From Pseudomonadota bacterium (GTDB taxonomy: Bacteria; Myxococcota_A; Polyangia; Polyangiales; Polyangiaceae), in contig JAFAER010000023.1 in assembly GCA_023423895.1 (NCBI GenBank), positions 1 through 64,000 of the forward strand: a stretch of DNA of 64,000 bases, read 5' to 3'. The notes under the pieces are model-generated. The model was given only the letters and a program-made list of their open reading frames with translations, had not been told where the DNA came from and did no database searches. This document shows, piece after piece, positions 49,707 to 58,755 of the stretch (the stretch's first letter is position 1; each line of letters starts with the position of its first letter). The position numbers were made by a program, and so were the translations under genes.

Positions 49707-52076
49707 ATGACCGCCTGGTGCCGATACGCGGCCATCGTGCTCGCTGGCGTGACGACGGCTTGCTCGGCGTCCGAGAGCGGATCGAGCGGCCCCAAGCCCG
49801 ACACGGGCGCGCCCGCCTGCACCGAAGGAACCCCGGGCTGCATCGGCTGGGTGACCTGCGCGCCCGAGTTCGAGAAGGACGACGACGGAGCGTGTCGCGA
49901 GATCCTCCCGACGGCCGAGTGCCCCGCGGGAACGATGCCGCTGCTCGGCGGCCGCGATTGCGTCCGCGTCGGACCGGCGGCGTGCGCGAGCGGCTTCGAG
50001 CCGGACCCATCCGGATGGGGCTGCCGAGCGATCGTGCCGGCGAAGGCCTGCGAAGGCGCGAGCCGCGACGCGATCGGCAGCGGGACCTGCGTCCCGGTGG
50101 GCGACTGCAACGCGCCCTTCCCGCCCGCTGGTGCGCTCGTGGTGAACGGCGCATTCTCCGATGCGGAGCTCGGGCCGAAGAAGTTCAAGACCGTCGGCGC
50201 TGCCGTTCAGGCGGCGAAGGCAGGCGAGACCGTCGCCATCGAGGCAGGCGACTATGCGGAAGGCATCGTGGCGCGCGCGAACGTCGCCGTCGTCGGCCGA
50301 TGCGCCGAGAAGGTCCGTCTCGTCGGTACGGGGCTCGAGGTCCATGGAGTCCTCGCGAACGGCACGAAGGGCGCCCTCGTCAAGGGCGTCACCCTCGTCG
50401 ATCACTACGAGGGCGCGCGCGTCATGGCCGGCGGCACCCTCACGCTCGAGGACGTCGTCATCGAGTCGCCTCGCTTCGTCGGCCTGATCGCGTGGCAGCC
50501 CTCGAGCGTGATCCGGGCCGAACGCGTCGTCGTTCGTCGCGTGAAACCGCACGCCAGCCAGAGCGTCGCGGTCGTCTCGGTCAACGCCGACGAGGGCGGC
50601 TCGGTGGAGCTCGTCGACGCTGCCATCTCGGCGAGCTGGGAGGCGGGCGTCGTCGCGACGAACGGGCGCGGCGTCGAGACCGCGAGCTCGATCGCGCTCC
50701 AACGCACGGTCGTCCGCGACACGAACCTGGCCGAACACTCGCAGTCCGGCTCCGCGATCGTCGTCTCGGGCCTGTCGCGGGGTCACGTCTCGGAGAGCGC
50801 GATCCTCGACTCACGTCGGCTCGGCGCGCTGACGATCTTTGCCGAGTCGGAGCTGACGATCGAGCGCTCGGACGTCCGGCGCACCCTCGACGACGGCGGG
50901 GCGGAAGTGTCCGCCGCGATCTACGCGGAGGGCGGCAACGTCGACCTTCGCGACGTGTCGATCCATGATGCGCTGCAAGGCGGGCTGTTCGCGCGCACCA
51001 ACGGGACGATCCGCGCAAGGGGCTGCGTCGTTCAAGGGACGAAGCCCGGCGCCGACGGCATCTTCGGCATGGGCGCATGGGCAGACTCGGGCGGGAAGCT
51101 CGATCTCGAGAACACCGCGCTCGTCGACAACGCCTACTACGGCGTGAGCGTCCTCGACGCGCCGTCGGCGGCGACACTGAAGAACGTCCTCGTCCACGGT
51201 ACCGCCGAACAGAAGGTCTCGGGCGGCGGGCTCGGCAGAGGTGTGAACGTCGAAGAGGGAGCTTCGGTCGACCTCGACGGCGTCTCGATCGTCGAGAACG
51301 ACGGCGAGGGCCTCTTTCTGCGCGGCGAGACCAAGAGCGGCAAGCGAGCGCGCGCGACCGCGAAGCGCCTTTTGATTGCCGATGGCCGGACCCGCGAAGC
51401 TACCGGCGTCTTCGTGGCGAAAGGCGCGCTCGCCGAGATCGACGGCGCTGCCATCCGTTCTTCTCGCCGCGCCGGGGTCATCGTCAACGAGACGACCGGC
51501 GGCAAAGGCTCGCGCTCCGAGGCCACGCTCACACACGTCGTCGTCCGGGGCACGAGGCGCGACGGCAAGGCGAATCTCGATCCCAAGACGATCGCGCTCG
51601 ACGGGATCGGCATCGGCAGCGCGGGCAAGCTCACCGTTCGCGCGAGCGCGATCGTCGACAACGTCCAGTTCGGGGTGATCATCGGCAGCCCGGAAGGCTT
51701 CACGTCATTCGAGAATGCCTTCATCGGATCCACGAGACCGAACGACGACGGCTCGTTCGGCCACGGACTCGTCGCCTTCACCGGCTCGAACCTCGTCATC
51801 CGTGACAGCGAGGTCGTCGCCAACAACGTCGGGCTCCTGTTCGACGGCGCAGCCGCGGTGCTCGCGGGCTCGCGCATCCGGGGCAACAGCGTCGGAATCC
51901 ACACGCAGCGCGGAACGTCGCTCGTGTCGGGGACGGAAGCGCCCGAGCTCCCCGAGACGGGCGTCGTCTACGTCACGGAGGACTCGCAGTTCGTCGACAA
52001 CCAGAGCCGCATCGGGGGCGGCGAGCTCGCACTGCCGGCGAACCCGTTCGCGTCGCAAACACCGACCGACGAATGA
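49707..52076 (+). CDS. Right-handed beta-helix lipoprotein
   Basis: The ATG at 49707 gives a signal peptide with lipobox (GVTTAC). The 789-residue protein has a Cys-rich N-terminal stretch (CTEGTPGCIGWVTC, CREILPTAEC, CVRVGPAAC and more, to about residue 135). It is followed by a long parallel beta-helix of about 600 residues, with FKTVGAAVQAAKAGETVAIEAGDYAEGIV at its mouth and repeated GVxVxxxASVxLxxVxI coils. The mouth is that of pectate-lyase-like and DUF1565-type right-handed helices. No catalytic Asp/Arg set of a lyase is evident. A surface adhesin or polysaccharide-binding role is likely. It converges on the gene at 52081 with four bases between. Confidence 0.85.
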   Translation: MTAWCRYAAIVLAGVTTACSASESGSSGPKPDTGAPACTEGTPGCIGWVTCAPEFEKDDDGACREILPTAECPAGTMPLLGGRDCVRVGPAACASGFEPDPSGWGCRAIVPAKACEGASRDAIGSGTCVPVGDCNAPFPPAGALVVNGAFSDAELGPKKFKTVGAAVQAAKAGETVAIEAGDYAEGIVARANVAVVGRCAEKVRLVGTGLEVHGVLANGTKGALVKGVTLVDHYEGARVMAGGTLTLEDVVIESPRFVGLIAWQPSSVIRAERVVVRRVKPHASQSVAVVSVNADEGGSVELVDAAISASWEAGVVATNGRGVETASSIALQRTVVRDTNLAEHSQSGSAIVVSGLSRGHVSESAILDSRRLGALTIFAESELTIERSDVRRTLDDGGAEVSAAIYAEGGNVDLRDVSIHDALQGGLFARTNGTIRARGCVVQGTKPGADGIFGMGAWADSGGKLDLENTALVDNAYYGVSVLDAPSAATLKNVLVHGTAEQKVSGGGLGRGVNVEEGASVDLDGVSIVENDGEGLFLRGETKSGKRARATAKRLLIADGRTREATGVFVAKGALAEIDGAAIRSSRRAGVIVNETTGGKGSRSEATLTHVVVRGTRRDGKANLDPKTIALDGIGIGSAGKLTVRASAIVDNVQFGVIIGSPEGFTSFENAFIGSTRPNDDGSFGHGLVAFTGSNLVIRDSEVVANNVGLLFDGAAAVLAGSRIRGNSVGIHTQRGTSLVSGTEAPELPETGVVYVTEDSQFVDNQSRIGGGELALPANPFASQTPTDE

Positions 52077-52080
52077 TCGG

Positions 52081-53142
52081 TCAAGGCGAGTCGGGGAAGT
52101 CCTCGGGCGGCGGCAACGTCTCGTTCGCCGGCGCATACGCGGCCGCGATCGCAACGAACGCGGCGCGCAGGTCGCGGCGTTCCTGCTGCACGTAGAGGTA
52201 GGACGCATCGCCGAGCTCGAGCAACGCGGGCGCGGCCTCGTTCCGACCGACGGCGTAGACGGGTGCAGGCTGGCGAGCGAGCGGGCCCGACTCGCCGTAG
52301 CGTGCAGCGAAGCCGATCGCCGTCGCGCCGCTCTCGTCGGTGCCCGTGTAGAGAACGCGCACGTGAAAGCGTCCGGCCGGCGTCGTGCGGGTCACGGCGC
52401 ACGGGTCGCCTACGGCCGCGGTATCGAAGGGCGGCTTCTCGTTCGGCAGGAGGCTCCCGGGCGGTGCCGGCGGCGCGGGAGCGAGAACCGGTCCAGTGCG
52501 GATGCGCGTCCATTCGATGCCGTCGGCGCTCTCGGCCTCGCCGATCGCCGTGCCGGCTGCGTAGAGCATCCGTAGCTTTCCGTTCGGCAGCACGTACACG
52601 GAGGGCGCGCGCGGCGGCGCCGTCTCCCACGAGCCGGGAAGCGGGTCCCGCGAGAAGATCGGACCTGGCTCCTTGCGGAACATGACGCCGTCTGCAGAGC
52701 GCGCGACGCCGATCCCTTCTGCGCCGCCGTAGAAGAGGAGAATGTCGCCACGAAAGCGAACGAGCGACGGCCCGGACAGCGCCTGCTCCCAGAGCCGATC
52801 CGGCTCGAGCACGACGAGCGGCTTCCGTCCGAAGTGGCTGCTCGTGCCGAAGAAGCTGCGCTCGTCGAGCGCCCGCGTGCGAACGATGACGTCCTTGTCT
52901 CCTTGCCGGGCGACCGCGTAGAGCAGCGTCGATTCACCGTCGCGCAGCACGGCGGGCTCGCGATAGAGCGCCTGTGGGTCGTCGAAGACGAACGGCGCGA
53001 AGCCCTTCATCTCCTCCGCCTCGAGCTTGCGGAACGGGCCGGCGCCTGCCGTCGGGAGGTTCCGGTCCCCTTCCCCTTCGGCGCCCGTCGTCGCGCACGC
53101 GACGAGCAGCGTGAGACTGAAGAATGCGCGCGCGACTCTCAT
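52081..53142 (-). CDS. Lipoprotein with five-bladed-propeller, glycosidase-like fold
   Basis: The start overlaps the porin stop (ATGA at 53142). The 353-residue protein has a lipobox (LTLLVAC, Cys near 16). Blade motifs are those of GH43/GH130-type five-bladed propellers: LYREPAVLRDGESTLLYAVA, LSGPSLVRFRGDILLFYGGAEGIGVARSADGVMF, RAPSVYVLPNGKLRMLYAAGTAIGEAESADGIEW and FHVRVLYTGTDESGATAIGFA. Such folds cleave or bind glycans, but catalytic acids cannot be placed with certainty, so activity is open. It is the third gene after two FadL-type porins, suggesting a shared uptake or surface role. Confidence 0.75.
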   Translation of the reverse strand: MRVARAFFSLTLLVACATTGAEGEGDRNLPTAGAGPFRKLEAEEMKGFAPFVFDDPQALYREPAVLRDGESTLLYAVARQGDKDVIVRTRALDERSFFGTSSHFGRKPLVVLEPDRLWEQALSGPSLVRFRGDILLFYGGAEGIGVARSADGVMFRKEPGPIFSRDPLPGSWETAPPRAPSVYVLPNGKLRMLYAAGTAIGEAESADGIEWTRIRTGPVLAPAPPAPPGSLLPNEKPPFDTAAVGDPCAVTRTTPAGRFHVRVLYTGTDESGATAIGFAARYGESGPLARQPAPVYAVGRNEAAPALLELGDASYLYVQQERRDLRAAFVAIAAAYAPANETLPPPEDFPDSP

Positions 53143-54530
53143 CGTCTCTCCACCGCCGTCGAGGAGCGTGCCCCTTGGTCCTTCGATTTCTCGAAGGCGA
53201 AGCCCGCCGTGACGCCCACGTTGAGGATGCGCCCGCCCGCAGTGTAGTCGCCGACGAGATCCGCCGCGCTCGACTTGTACGTCGTCTCCGTCGGAAGCTC
53301 GCTCATCTGGATGTGGCCGTCGAGGAGGAGCGCGCCGGGCAGCTCCGGCAAGAGGTCCTCGAATCGTCCCCCGATGCCGAGCGAGACCGTGTGCCGGTCA
53401 CGATCGACGTAGTTGGTCACCCCGGTCTGAGGCGCGATCGGGCTCCTCGCCAGCTCGTAGCCAGCGCGGAGATAGCCTTTCGCGGAACGCTCCCCGAGCG
53501 CATGCCACTCGATCCCGACGCGGGGCACGACGCGATCCTTCATTACCAGCGGCGCGATACGCGTCGGCGCAGGCGTCGTCGGAGGGGTGACGGTCGACGG
53601 CCATCCGCCTGGTGGTGGCGGGATGTCGAGGACGGCATCGAGCCTCGCGACTGGAGCCACGTACGCGCTCCAGTCGATCCACGTCGCGTCGAACGTCGTC
53701 TTGAAGCGATCCGTCACCGCCCATGAGCCGCCGAGCACGACCTGCTGCGGGAGGAAGTTGTTGATGCTGCGGGTCTGCAAGGCATAGAGCGCCGTCGTCA
53801 GCCCGGAGATGTCGCCGAAGAGATGCGCAGAGAGATCGAGACCGAGCTGGAACTCGCCGCGGTAGACCGCCGCGAGAGCGACGCGCGGGCCGAGCGCGAC
53901 GCGCACACCGGCCTGCGGGTAGCGGACGGCGGTGAGGTCCGCGTCGACCTCGTGACGGAGCTGCGAGTCGTCGGGACGGAACACGTTCGCCCCGCCGCGG
54001 ATGTCGAGACGGCCGCGCGTGGATGACATGAACGACAGACCACCGCCGATCCAGAGCCAGGGGACCGGCTCGATGGCGAGGTTCGCTGCGAGGAACAGGC
54101 GCTGGTTGCGGTTGTCGTAGAGCTCCCAGCGGGGCTGCTCCTGCCGCAGAGCGCGTACGCGCGAGATGCGATCGTCCGGCAGATGCAGCGCGATACCGAA
54201 CGCGAACGGAATGCCGAGAACGGTGCCAGGAACGACGACGCCCGCGTTCATCCCTTTCACGGGATCGACGCCGTTGTCGCGACCGTTCATCTCGAGCGAG
54301 TGCTCCGCCCGGAAGTACCCGATGCCGACCTCCAGCCCGCGCGAGCGCGCGAGCGCCGCGGGGTTGTAGTAGCTCGCCGCGAAGCCGCGCGTCTCTGCGC
54401 TGACCGCGCCCCCCATCGCTGTCTCGCGAGAGCCGAAACCGAAGGTGTCCGGGGGATTCGCTCGCGCGGACCGCTCCTGGGCGAGCGCGATCGCAACGGC
54501 CACGACGGTGAGCGCGAGGGCCCGGCGCAT
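53139..54530 (-). CDS. FadL/OmpP1/TodX-family outer-membrane transporter
   Basis: The start at 54530 overlaps the previous stop (TGATG). The 463-residue protein has a signal peptide ending SARAN and the family opening PPDTFGFGSRETAMGGAVSAETRGFAASYYNPAALA. This corresponds to the hatch region and the conserved NPA turn of FadL porins. Later strands read FLAANLAIEPVPWLWIGGGLSFMSS, RVALGPRVALAAVYRG and DRFKTTFDATWIDWSAY, consistent with a 14-stranded barrel. These proteins let hydrophobic molecules such as fatty acids or aromatics cross the outer membrane. It is very similar in plan to the upstream gene product, likely a tandem duplication. Confidence 0.9.
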   Translation of the reverse strand: MRRALALTVVAVAIALAQERSARANPPDTFGFGSRETAMGGAVSAETRGFAASYYNPAALARSRGLEVGIGYFRAEHSLEMNGRDNGVDPVKGMNAGVVVPGTVLGIPFAFGIALHLPDDRISRVRALRQEQPRWELYDNRNQRLFLAANLAIEPVPWLWIGGGLSFMSSTRGRLDIRGGANVFRPDDSQLRHEVDADLTAVRYPQAGVRVALGPRVALAAVYRGEFQLGLDLSAHLFGDISGLTTALYALQTRSINNFLPQQVVLGGSWAVTDRFKTTFDATWIDWSAYVAPVARLDAVLDIPPPPGGWPSTVTPPTTPAPTRIAPLVMKDRVVPRVGIEWHALGERSAKGYLRAGYELARSPIAPQTGVTNYVDRDRHTVSLGIGGRFEDLLPELPGALLLDGHIQMSELPTETTYKSSAADLVGDYTAGGRILNVGVTAGFAFEKSKDQGARSSTAVERR

Positions 54531-55843
54531 CAGAACTTGACCCCGGCGGTGAGCCCGAACGCCTTCACGTGCCCGGACGACTCTCCACGCGACAGTGAGG
54601 ACGACGCGATCGTGCGCGGCAAGAGCGCGTGGTACTGCGCGAAGAAGTCGACGTCGATCGGCGGAAGGGGCTCCTCGAGCGCGACGCCGAAGCCCGTCGT
54701 CACGGCAAGCCGCGTCGAGTCGAAGTAGCGCGTCGGGACGGTCACGACGCTCTTCGTCCCGACGTCGAAGGCGTCGGACGCCGGGACGTCTGCGGGAAGC
54801 GCGGACGTCTCGAGGAAGGCGCCGCCTCGGCCGCGAAGAATCACGCCCGGTGCCAGCGCGAAGCCCTGCTCGGCGCCGATCCGGACGACGATGGTGTCTC
54901 GCCAGTCGATCGACGGCGGAACGAGGCCGCACGCGCCAGGCCCGCCCTCGCTGCAAGCGACCGTCGGCTCGAGGACGCCCGGGAAGTCGCTCCATTTCTT
55001 GTACACGGCCTGCACGGCCACGACGTTCAGCTTCTCGACGCGCGCGACCTCGACGGCCGCTTGCGCCGGATCGTACTGGGCGAGCCCCGAGATGTTCAGC
55101 AGCGGGAGCGCGATCGACGAGAGATTCGTTCCGTCGACGATCACGGCGAAGCGCGCGTCGAGTGTCCCCCGGAAGGTCGCGCCGATGCGCACCTTCGACG
55201 TTCCGGGCACGTCCCACGTCGCGCCCAGGATCGGCGCATACGTCGCGACGAGCTGGTTCTCCACGCGCGTGCCGACTCGACCCGTCGCGTCGGTTGCGGC
55301 GACGACCGTCCCGACGATCTCCGCCAGGGCGGCGAAGCCAACGCCCGCCCGGATGCCGTAGCCAATGTCGGCGCCGACCCCGCCACGGATCATCAGCGAC
55401 TGCGTTCGGTCTCCGAGCAGCGGGAACTGCGGCGTCTCCGGGTAGAGCACCCGACCGCGCACGATGACGTCGGTCGGCGTGTAGAACCCCAGCCCGATGC
55501 CGACGCGGTCCCGAAGCTTGCCGCCGAACGGAACCGGGATGGCGGCGCCGATCGTGATGCCTTTCGCGGGCTGCGTCGGCACGCGTCCGGGCAGGCCTTC
55601 GCCGACGGCGTCCAGCGCGAAGACCGCGCCGCCGAAGCCGAGGGTCAGCTCGTTCTCGCGGATCGTCGCGGCGAGCGCGGGGTTGTGCCACGCAGTCTCG
55701 TAGCCGCTCGCATGCGCGACGCCGGTCGCGCCCATCGCGCTGGTTCGACCGCCGTATCCGAAGACATCTTCGGGCGAGGCGCTCGCCGCAACGGGCACGA
55801 GCAGGCTTGCCGCGACCGCGGCGAGCGTCAGGACCCCTCGCAT
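54530..55843 (-). CDS. FadL/OmpP1-like outer-membrane transporter
   Basis: The ATG at 55843 gives a 437-residue protein with a signal peptide ending SASPE. The family start VFGYGGRTSAMGATGVAHASGYETAWHNPALAATI has the typical NPA turn. Strand-rich segments include ITIGAAIPVPFGGKLRDRVGIGLGFYTP, GADIGYGIRAGVGFAALAEI and KVRIGATFRG. Two cysteines (VACSEGGPGACG) lie in an extracellular-loop position. The C-terminal strand ends in FGLTAGVKF with a terminal Phe, as barrel-assembly needs. It leads a three-gene coupled operon with a second FadL-like protein and a propeller lipoprotein. Substrate unknown. Confidence 0.87.
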   Translation of the reverse strand: MRGVLTLAAVAASLLVPVAASASPEDVFGYGGRTSAMGATGVAHASGYETAWHNPALAATIRENELTLGFGGAVFALDAVGEGLPGRVPTQPAKGITIGAAIPVPFGGKLRDRVGIGLGFYTPTDVIVRGRVLYPETPQFPLLGDRTQSLMIRGGVGADIGYGIRAGVGFAALAEIVGTVVAATDATGRVGTRVENQLVATYAPILGATWDVPGTSKVRIGATFRGTLDARFAVIVDGTNLSSIALPLLNISGLAQYDPAQAAVEVARVEKLNVVAVQAVYKKWSDFPGVLEPTVACSEGGPGACGLVPPSIDWRDTIVVRIGAEQGFALAPGVILRGRGGAFLETSALPADVPASDAFDVGTKSVVTVPTRYFDSTRLAVTTGFGVALEEPLPPIDVDFFAQYHALLPRTIASSSLSRGESSGHVKAFGLTAGVKF

Positions 55844-55940
55844 CGTCGGCGAGCATATCACCGCTTTCCGCGCCGGACGGTCAGCGGTAGCTGCCCGTCG
55901 CCCTGCCCTCCCCACGGGGCACAACTGACACGAGGCCGAC

Positions 55941-57137
55941 TCAGGCGCGGGCCGCGAGCTGCCCGCACGCGGCGTCGACGTCGCCACCACCGCTGTATCG
56001 CTTGTGCGAGAAGACCCCTCGTTCCCGGAGCGCGTCGCGGAACGCCTGCTCGCGATCGTCGGCGGCGCGCACGAACGGATCGGCAGCGCCCGTCTCGCTC
56101 GTGCCGATGGCGTTGTACGGGATGATACTGAGGCGCGGCGACCGCCCGGTGCGCTCACGGAACATCGCGACGAGGTCCGCGAGCGCATGCGCGTGCTCGA
56201 CCCCGTCGTTCACGCCGGAGAGCAGGGTCACCGCCCACATCGGCGCGAGGCCGGTCTCGAGCGCATGCTCACACGCCGCGGCGATCACGTCCTCGAGCGC
56301 GTGCGTGCGCTCGATCGGCATGAGGCTGCGCCGCGTGCTCGCGAGCGCCGAGCCGAGCGAGATCCCGAGACGGACCTTCGGAGCCTCGCGGGCGAGCCGT
56401 CGGATGCCGGACGGAAGGCCGGACGTACAAACCGTGATTGCGCGCGCATCGATCGCAAGCGCGCTCGGATCGCTCATCACGTCGATCGCGGCGAGCACGC
56501 GGTCGAGGTTCGCCATGGGCTCGCCCATGCCCTGGAAGACGACGCCGTGGACCCGCTCCGGCCCGCGGCCGCGACCTTCGAGCCGCCGTCGGACGATGCG
56601 GACCTGCTCCACGATCTCCCACGTCTCCAGGTTGCGGAGGAGGCCGAGACGTCCGGTCGCGCAAAAGGAGCACGCGAGCGCGCAGCCCACCTGGGAGCTG
56701 ACGCACACCGAGAAGCGGCCGGTACGCTCGAGGGGAATACGAACGGTCTCGACGACGTGGCCGTCAGCCGTACGAAGCGCGTATTTGACGAACGGGTCGA
56801 CACGGCTCGCGCGCTCTGCCGTGACCTCGAGCTGCGGAACCCAGCCGGCGCGCACGACGGCCTCACGCGAGCTCCTGCGGATCCCGGAGCTCGGCGTCGC
56901 GGGATCTTCGTCGCGGTGGACCTGGGAGACGACCCGTCGCGCCTCCTCGACCGTGAGCCCGGGAATGGCACGGGCCAGGAGGTCGGGTCGGATCCCCTGG
57001 AGCGCGACGCGGCGGCCACTGCCGGCTCTGTCCGGAGCGCACTCCTCCTGACCGTCGGCGCGATCGGGGATGCCCGGCCGAGAGCCCGAGCTGGAGGATG
57101 GCCGAGTCGGCAGCACGCGATTGCCATAGCACGGCAC
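55941..57137 (-). CDS. RlmN/Cfr-family radical SAM rRNA methyltransferase
   Basis: The 398-residue protein has the radical SAM cluster motif CALACSFC (Cys152, Cys156, Cys159) inside SQVGCALACSFCATG, then GMGEPMANLDRV, a later ISLGSALASTRRSLMP, and the end motif DVDAACGQL, whose Cys carries the methyl in RlmN. RlmN methylates A2503 of 23S rRNA and A37 of some tRNAs. The start is a GTG at 57137, or a GTG at 57116; upstream space to the divergent tatB is only 34 bases, so a shorter form is possible. The N-terminal part with RPDLLARAIPGLTVEEARRVVSQ is helical as in RlmN. Cfr-type specificity is less likely but cannot be excluded. Confidence 0.88.
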   Translation of the reverse strand: MPCYGNRVLPTRPSSSSGSRPGIPDRADGQEECAPDRAGSGRRVALQGIRPDLLARAIPGLTVEEARRVVSQVHRDEDPATPSSGIRRSSREAVVRAGWVPQLEVTAERASRVDPFVKYALRTADGHVVETVRIPLERTGRFSVCVSSQVGCALACSFCATGRLGLLRNLETWEIVEQVRIVRRRLEGRGRGPERVHGVVFQGMGEPMANLDRVLAAIDVMSDPSALAIDARAITVCTSGLPSGIRRLAREAPKVRLGISLGSALASTRRSLMPIERTHALEDVIAAACEHALETGLAPMWAVTLLSGVNDGVEHAHALADLVAMFRERTGRSPRLSIIPYNAIGTSETGAADPFVRAADDREQAFRDALRERGVFSHKRYSGGGDVDAACGQLAARA

Positions 57138-57171
57138 CCGACAAAGGCAGTCGTGCTACCGTGCCCGTAAC

Positions 57172-57897
57172 GTGTTCGGCTTCAGTTTCTCGGAGCTCGT
57201 CGTGGTGGTCATCGTGGCGCTCGTCGTCATGGGCCCCAAGGACCTGCCCAAGATGCTCCGTCGCCTCGGCCAATGGGCCGGGAAGATCCGGCGCGCGGCC
57301 GCCGATCTTCGCGCCCAATCGGGCATCGACGACGCGCTCCGCTCCGAAGGTCTCGCAGACGACATCGCCGAGATCCGCAAGCTCGCCCGCGGCGAGCTGG
57401 ATGCGGTCCAGCGCATGGCCCGCGTCGAGGACGACCTGGTCACGCGACCGGCGGCGCAGGGCGGCTACAGCTCGAGCTCGAGCTCGGGCTACGGCGGAGG
57501 TGACGACTTCTACGTCGTCCGCGACCGCGAGTACCCGCGCGACGGCGCAGACGCCTACGCAGCGCTGCCGGACAACGCCATCGTCTACGCCGAGACGCTC
57601 CCGAAGAGCCAATGGGCACGCGATCCGCTCTACGTCGTCGGCGATGCCGACGCCGAGCTTCCGCCGGAGCCGGAGCCGGAGCCCGACACGGACGCCATCG
57701 AAGGGGGTGTCGGCCCGACGCTCATCGGTCTGCCCGTGCCGTACGAGCCACCGTCCGAGGCCTCGACCTCCGAGAGCGGCCCGGCGGCGGACACGCGCAC
57801 GTTGATGGGCATCGCGCCGTCCGAGGTCGACGGCAAAGCCGAGAGCGCCGACGAAGAGGCCGAAGCGGCCACGACGAGCGTGGAGGCTCGTAGCTGA
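57172..57897 (+). CDS. tatB: Twin-arginine translocase subunit TatB
   Basis: The start is GTG at 57172. The 241-residue protein opens with one TM helix and a hinge (FSFSELVVVVIVALVVMG, then PKDLPKMLRRLGQW) and an amphipathic helix (KIRRAAADLRAQ), which is the TatB form. The rest, about 150 residues, is an acidic, Ser/Tyr- and Pro/Glu-rich tail (EPEPEPD), longer than the usual TatB tail. Its stop overlaps the tatC start (TGATG). TatB with TatC binds twin-arginine signals, for example that of the DUF1501 protein at 17650. No separate TatA gene is in the window. Confidence 0.9.
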   Translation: MFGFSFSELVVVVIVALVVMGPKDLPKMLRRLGQWAGKIRRAAADLRAQSGIDDALRSEGLADDIAEIRKLARGELDAVQRMARVEDDLVTRPAAQGGYSSSSSSGYGGGDDFYVVRDREYPRDGADAYAALPDNAIVYAETLPKSQWARDPLYVVGDADAELPPEPEPEPDTDAIEGGVGPTLIGLPVPYEPPSEASTSESGPAADTRTLMGIAPSEVDGKAESADEEAEAATTSVEARS

Positions 57898-58718
57898 TGT
57901 CTGCCGAGATGGACCGTGAGCTGACGCACGAAGATCCCGAGTCGGACATCAAGATGACGATTTGGGAGCACATCGGTGAGCTCCGCAAGCGCCTCATGCG
58001 CGCCGCGATGGGGCTCGTCGCTGGCGCGGTCGTCTGCTGGACGTTCCGCGAGCAGCTCCTCGGCTGGGTGACGACGCCGTATGCGAGCGCGTGGCGAGAG
58101 ACCTTTCCGGAGCTGGTGAAGGCCGGGCAGTCGCCCGAGCTGCAGACGCTCGCGCCCGCCGACGCCTTCGTCAACTACATGCAGCTCTCGCTCGTCGGCG
58201 GCGTCATCATCGCTGCGCCGATCATCTTTTATCAGCTCTGGGCCTTCATCAGCCCCGGGCTCTACTCGCGCGAGAAGCGGTACATCATCCCGTTCGTCCT
58301 CTTCTCGACGACGCTCTTCATGTCCGGCATCGCGTTCGCGTACTACGTGGCGCTGCCGTTCAGCTTCCCGTTCTTCTTCTCGCTGCTCGGCTCGGTCGGC
58401 GGCGAGGCCGGCATCATCCTCACGTCGAAGCCGACGATGGAGTACTACCTGGACTTCGCGGAGCACATGCTCCTCGCGTTCGGGTTCGTCTTCGAGCTCC
58501 CGCTGTTCATCGGCTTTCTCGCGCTCGCCGGCATCGTCACGCCCCAGCAGCTCGTGAAGTTCAGCCGGTACGCGATCGTGGGAGCCTTCGTGGTCGGCGC
58601 GTTCGTCACGCCGGGTCCCGAGATCTCGAGCCAGATCGCCGTCTCGGGCGCGCTCGTGGCGCTCTACTTCCTCAGCGTCGGTCTCGCGTTCCTCATCTAT
58701 CGGAAGCGAGAGTCCTGA
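57897..58718 (+). CDS. tatC: Twin-arginine translocase subunit TatC
   Basis: The 273-residue protein has six TM segments. Known TatC marks are IWEHIGELRKRLMRA near the N-terminus, which takes part in signal peptide binding, then the FVNYMQLSL and FYQLWAFISPGLYSREKRY loop. MEYYLDFAEHMLLAFGFVFELPLFIGFL follows, and VGAFVVGAFVTPGPEISSQ holds the usual TPG turn. The overlap with tatB shows one operon. It is followed by a hairpin shared with the convergent gene. Confidence 0.96.
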   Translation: MSAEMDRELTHEDPESDIKMTIWEHIGELRKRLMRAAMGLVAGAVVCWTFREQLLGWVTTPYASAWRETFPELVKAGQSPELQTLAPADAFVNYMQLSLVGGVIIAAPIIFYQLWAFISPGLYSREKRYIIPFVLFSTTLFMSGIAFAYYVALPFSFPFFFSLLGSVGGEAGIILTSKPTMEYYLDFAEHMLLAFGFVFELPLFIGFLALAGIVTPQQLVKFSRYAIVGAFVVGAFVTPGPEISSQIAVSGALVALYFLSVGLAFLIYRKRES

Positions 58719-58734
58719 CGCCGGCACCGCGTGC

Positions 58735-58753
58735 CCGGAGCCGCTCGCTCCGG
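58735..58753. terminator. Hairpin between convergent tatC and the gene at 58756
   Basis: CCGGAGC-CGCTC-GCTCCGG forms a seven-base stem and lies wholly in the 37-base spacer between the two stops. It could act in both directions. No U tract. Confidence 0.5.
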
Positions 58754-58755
58754 CA

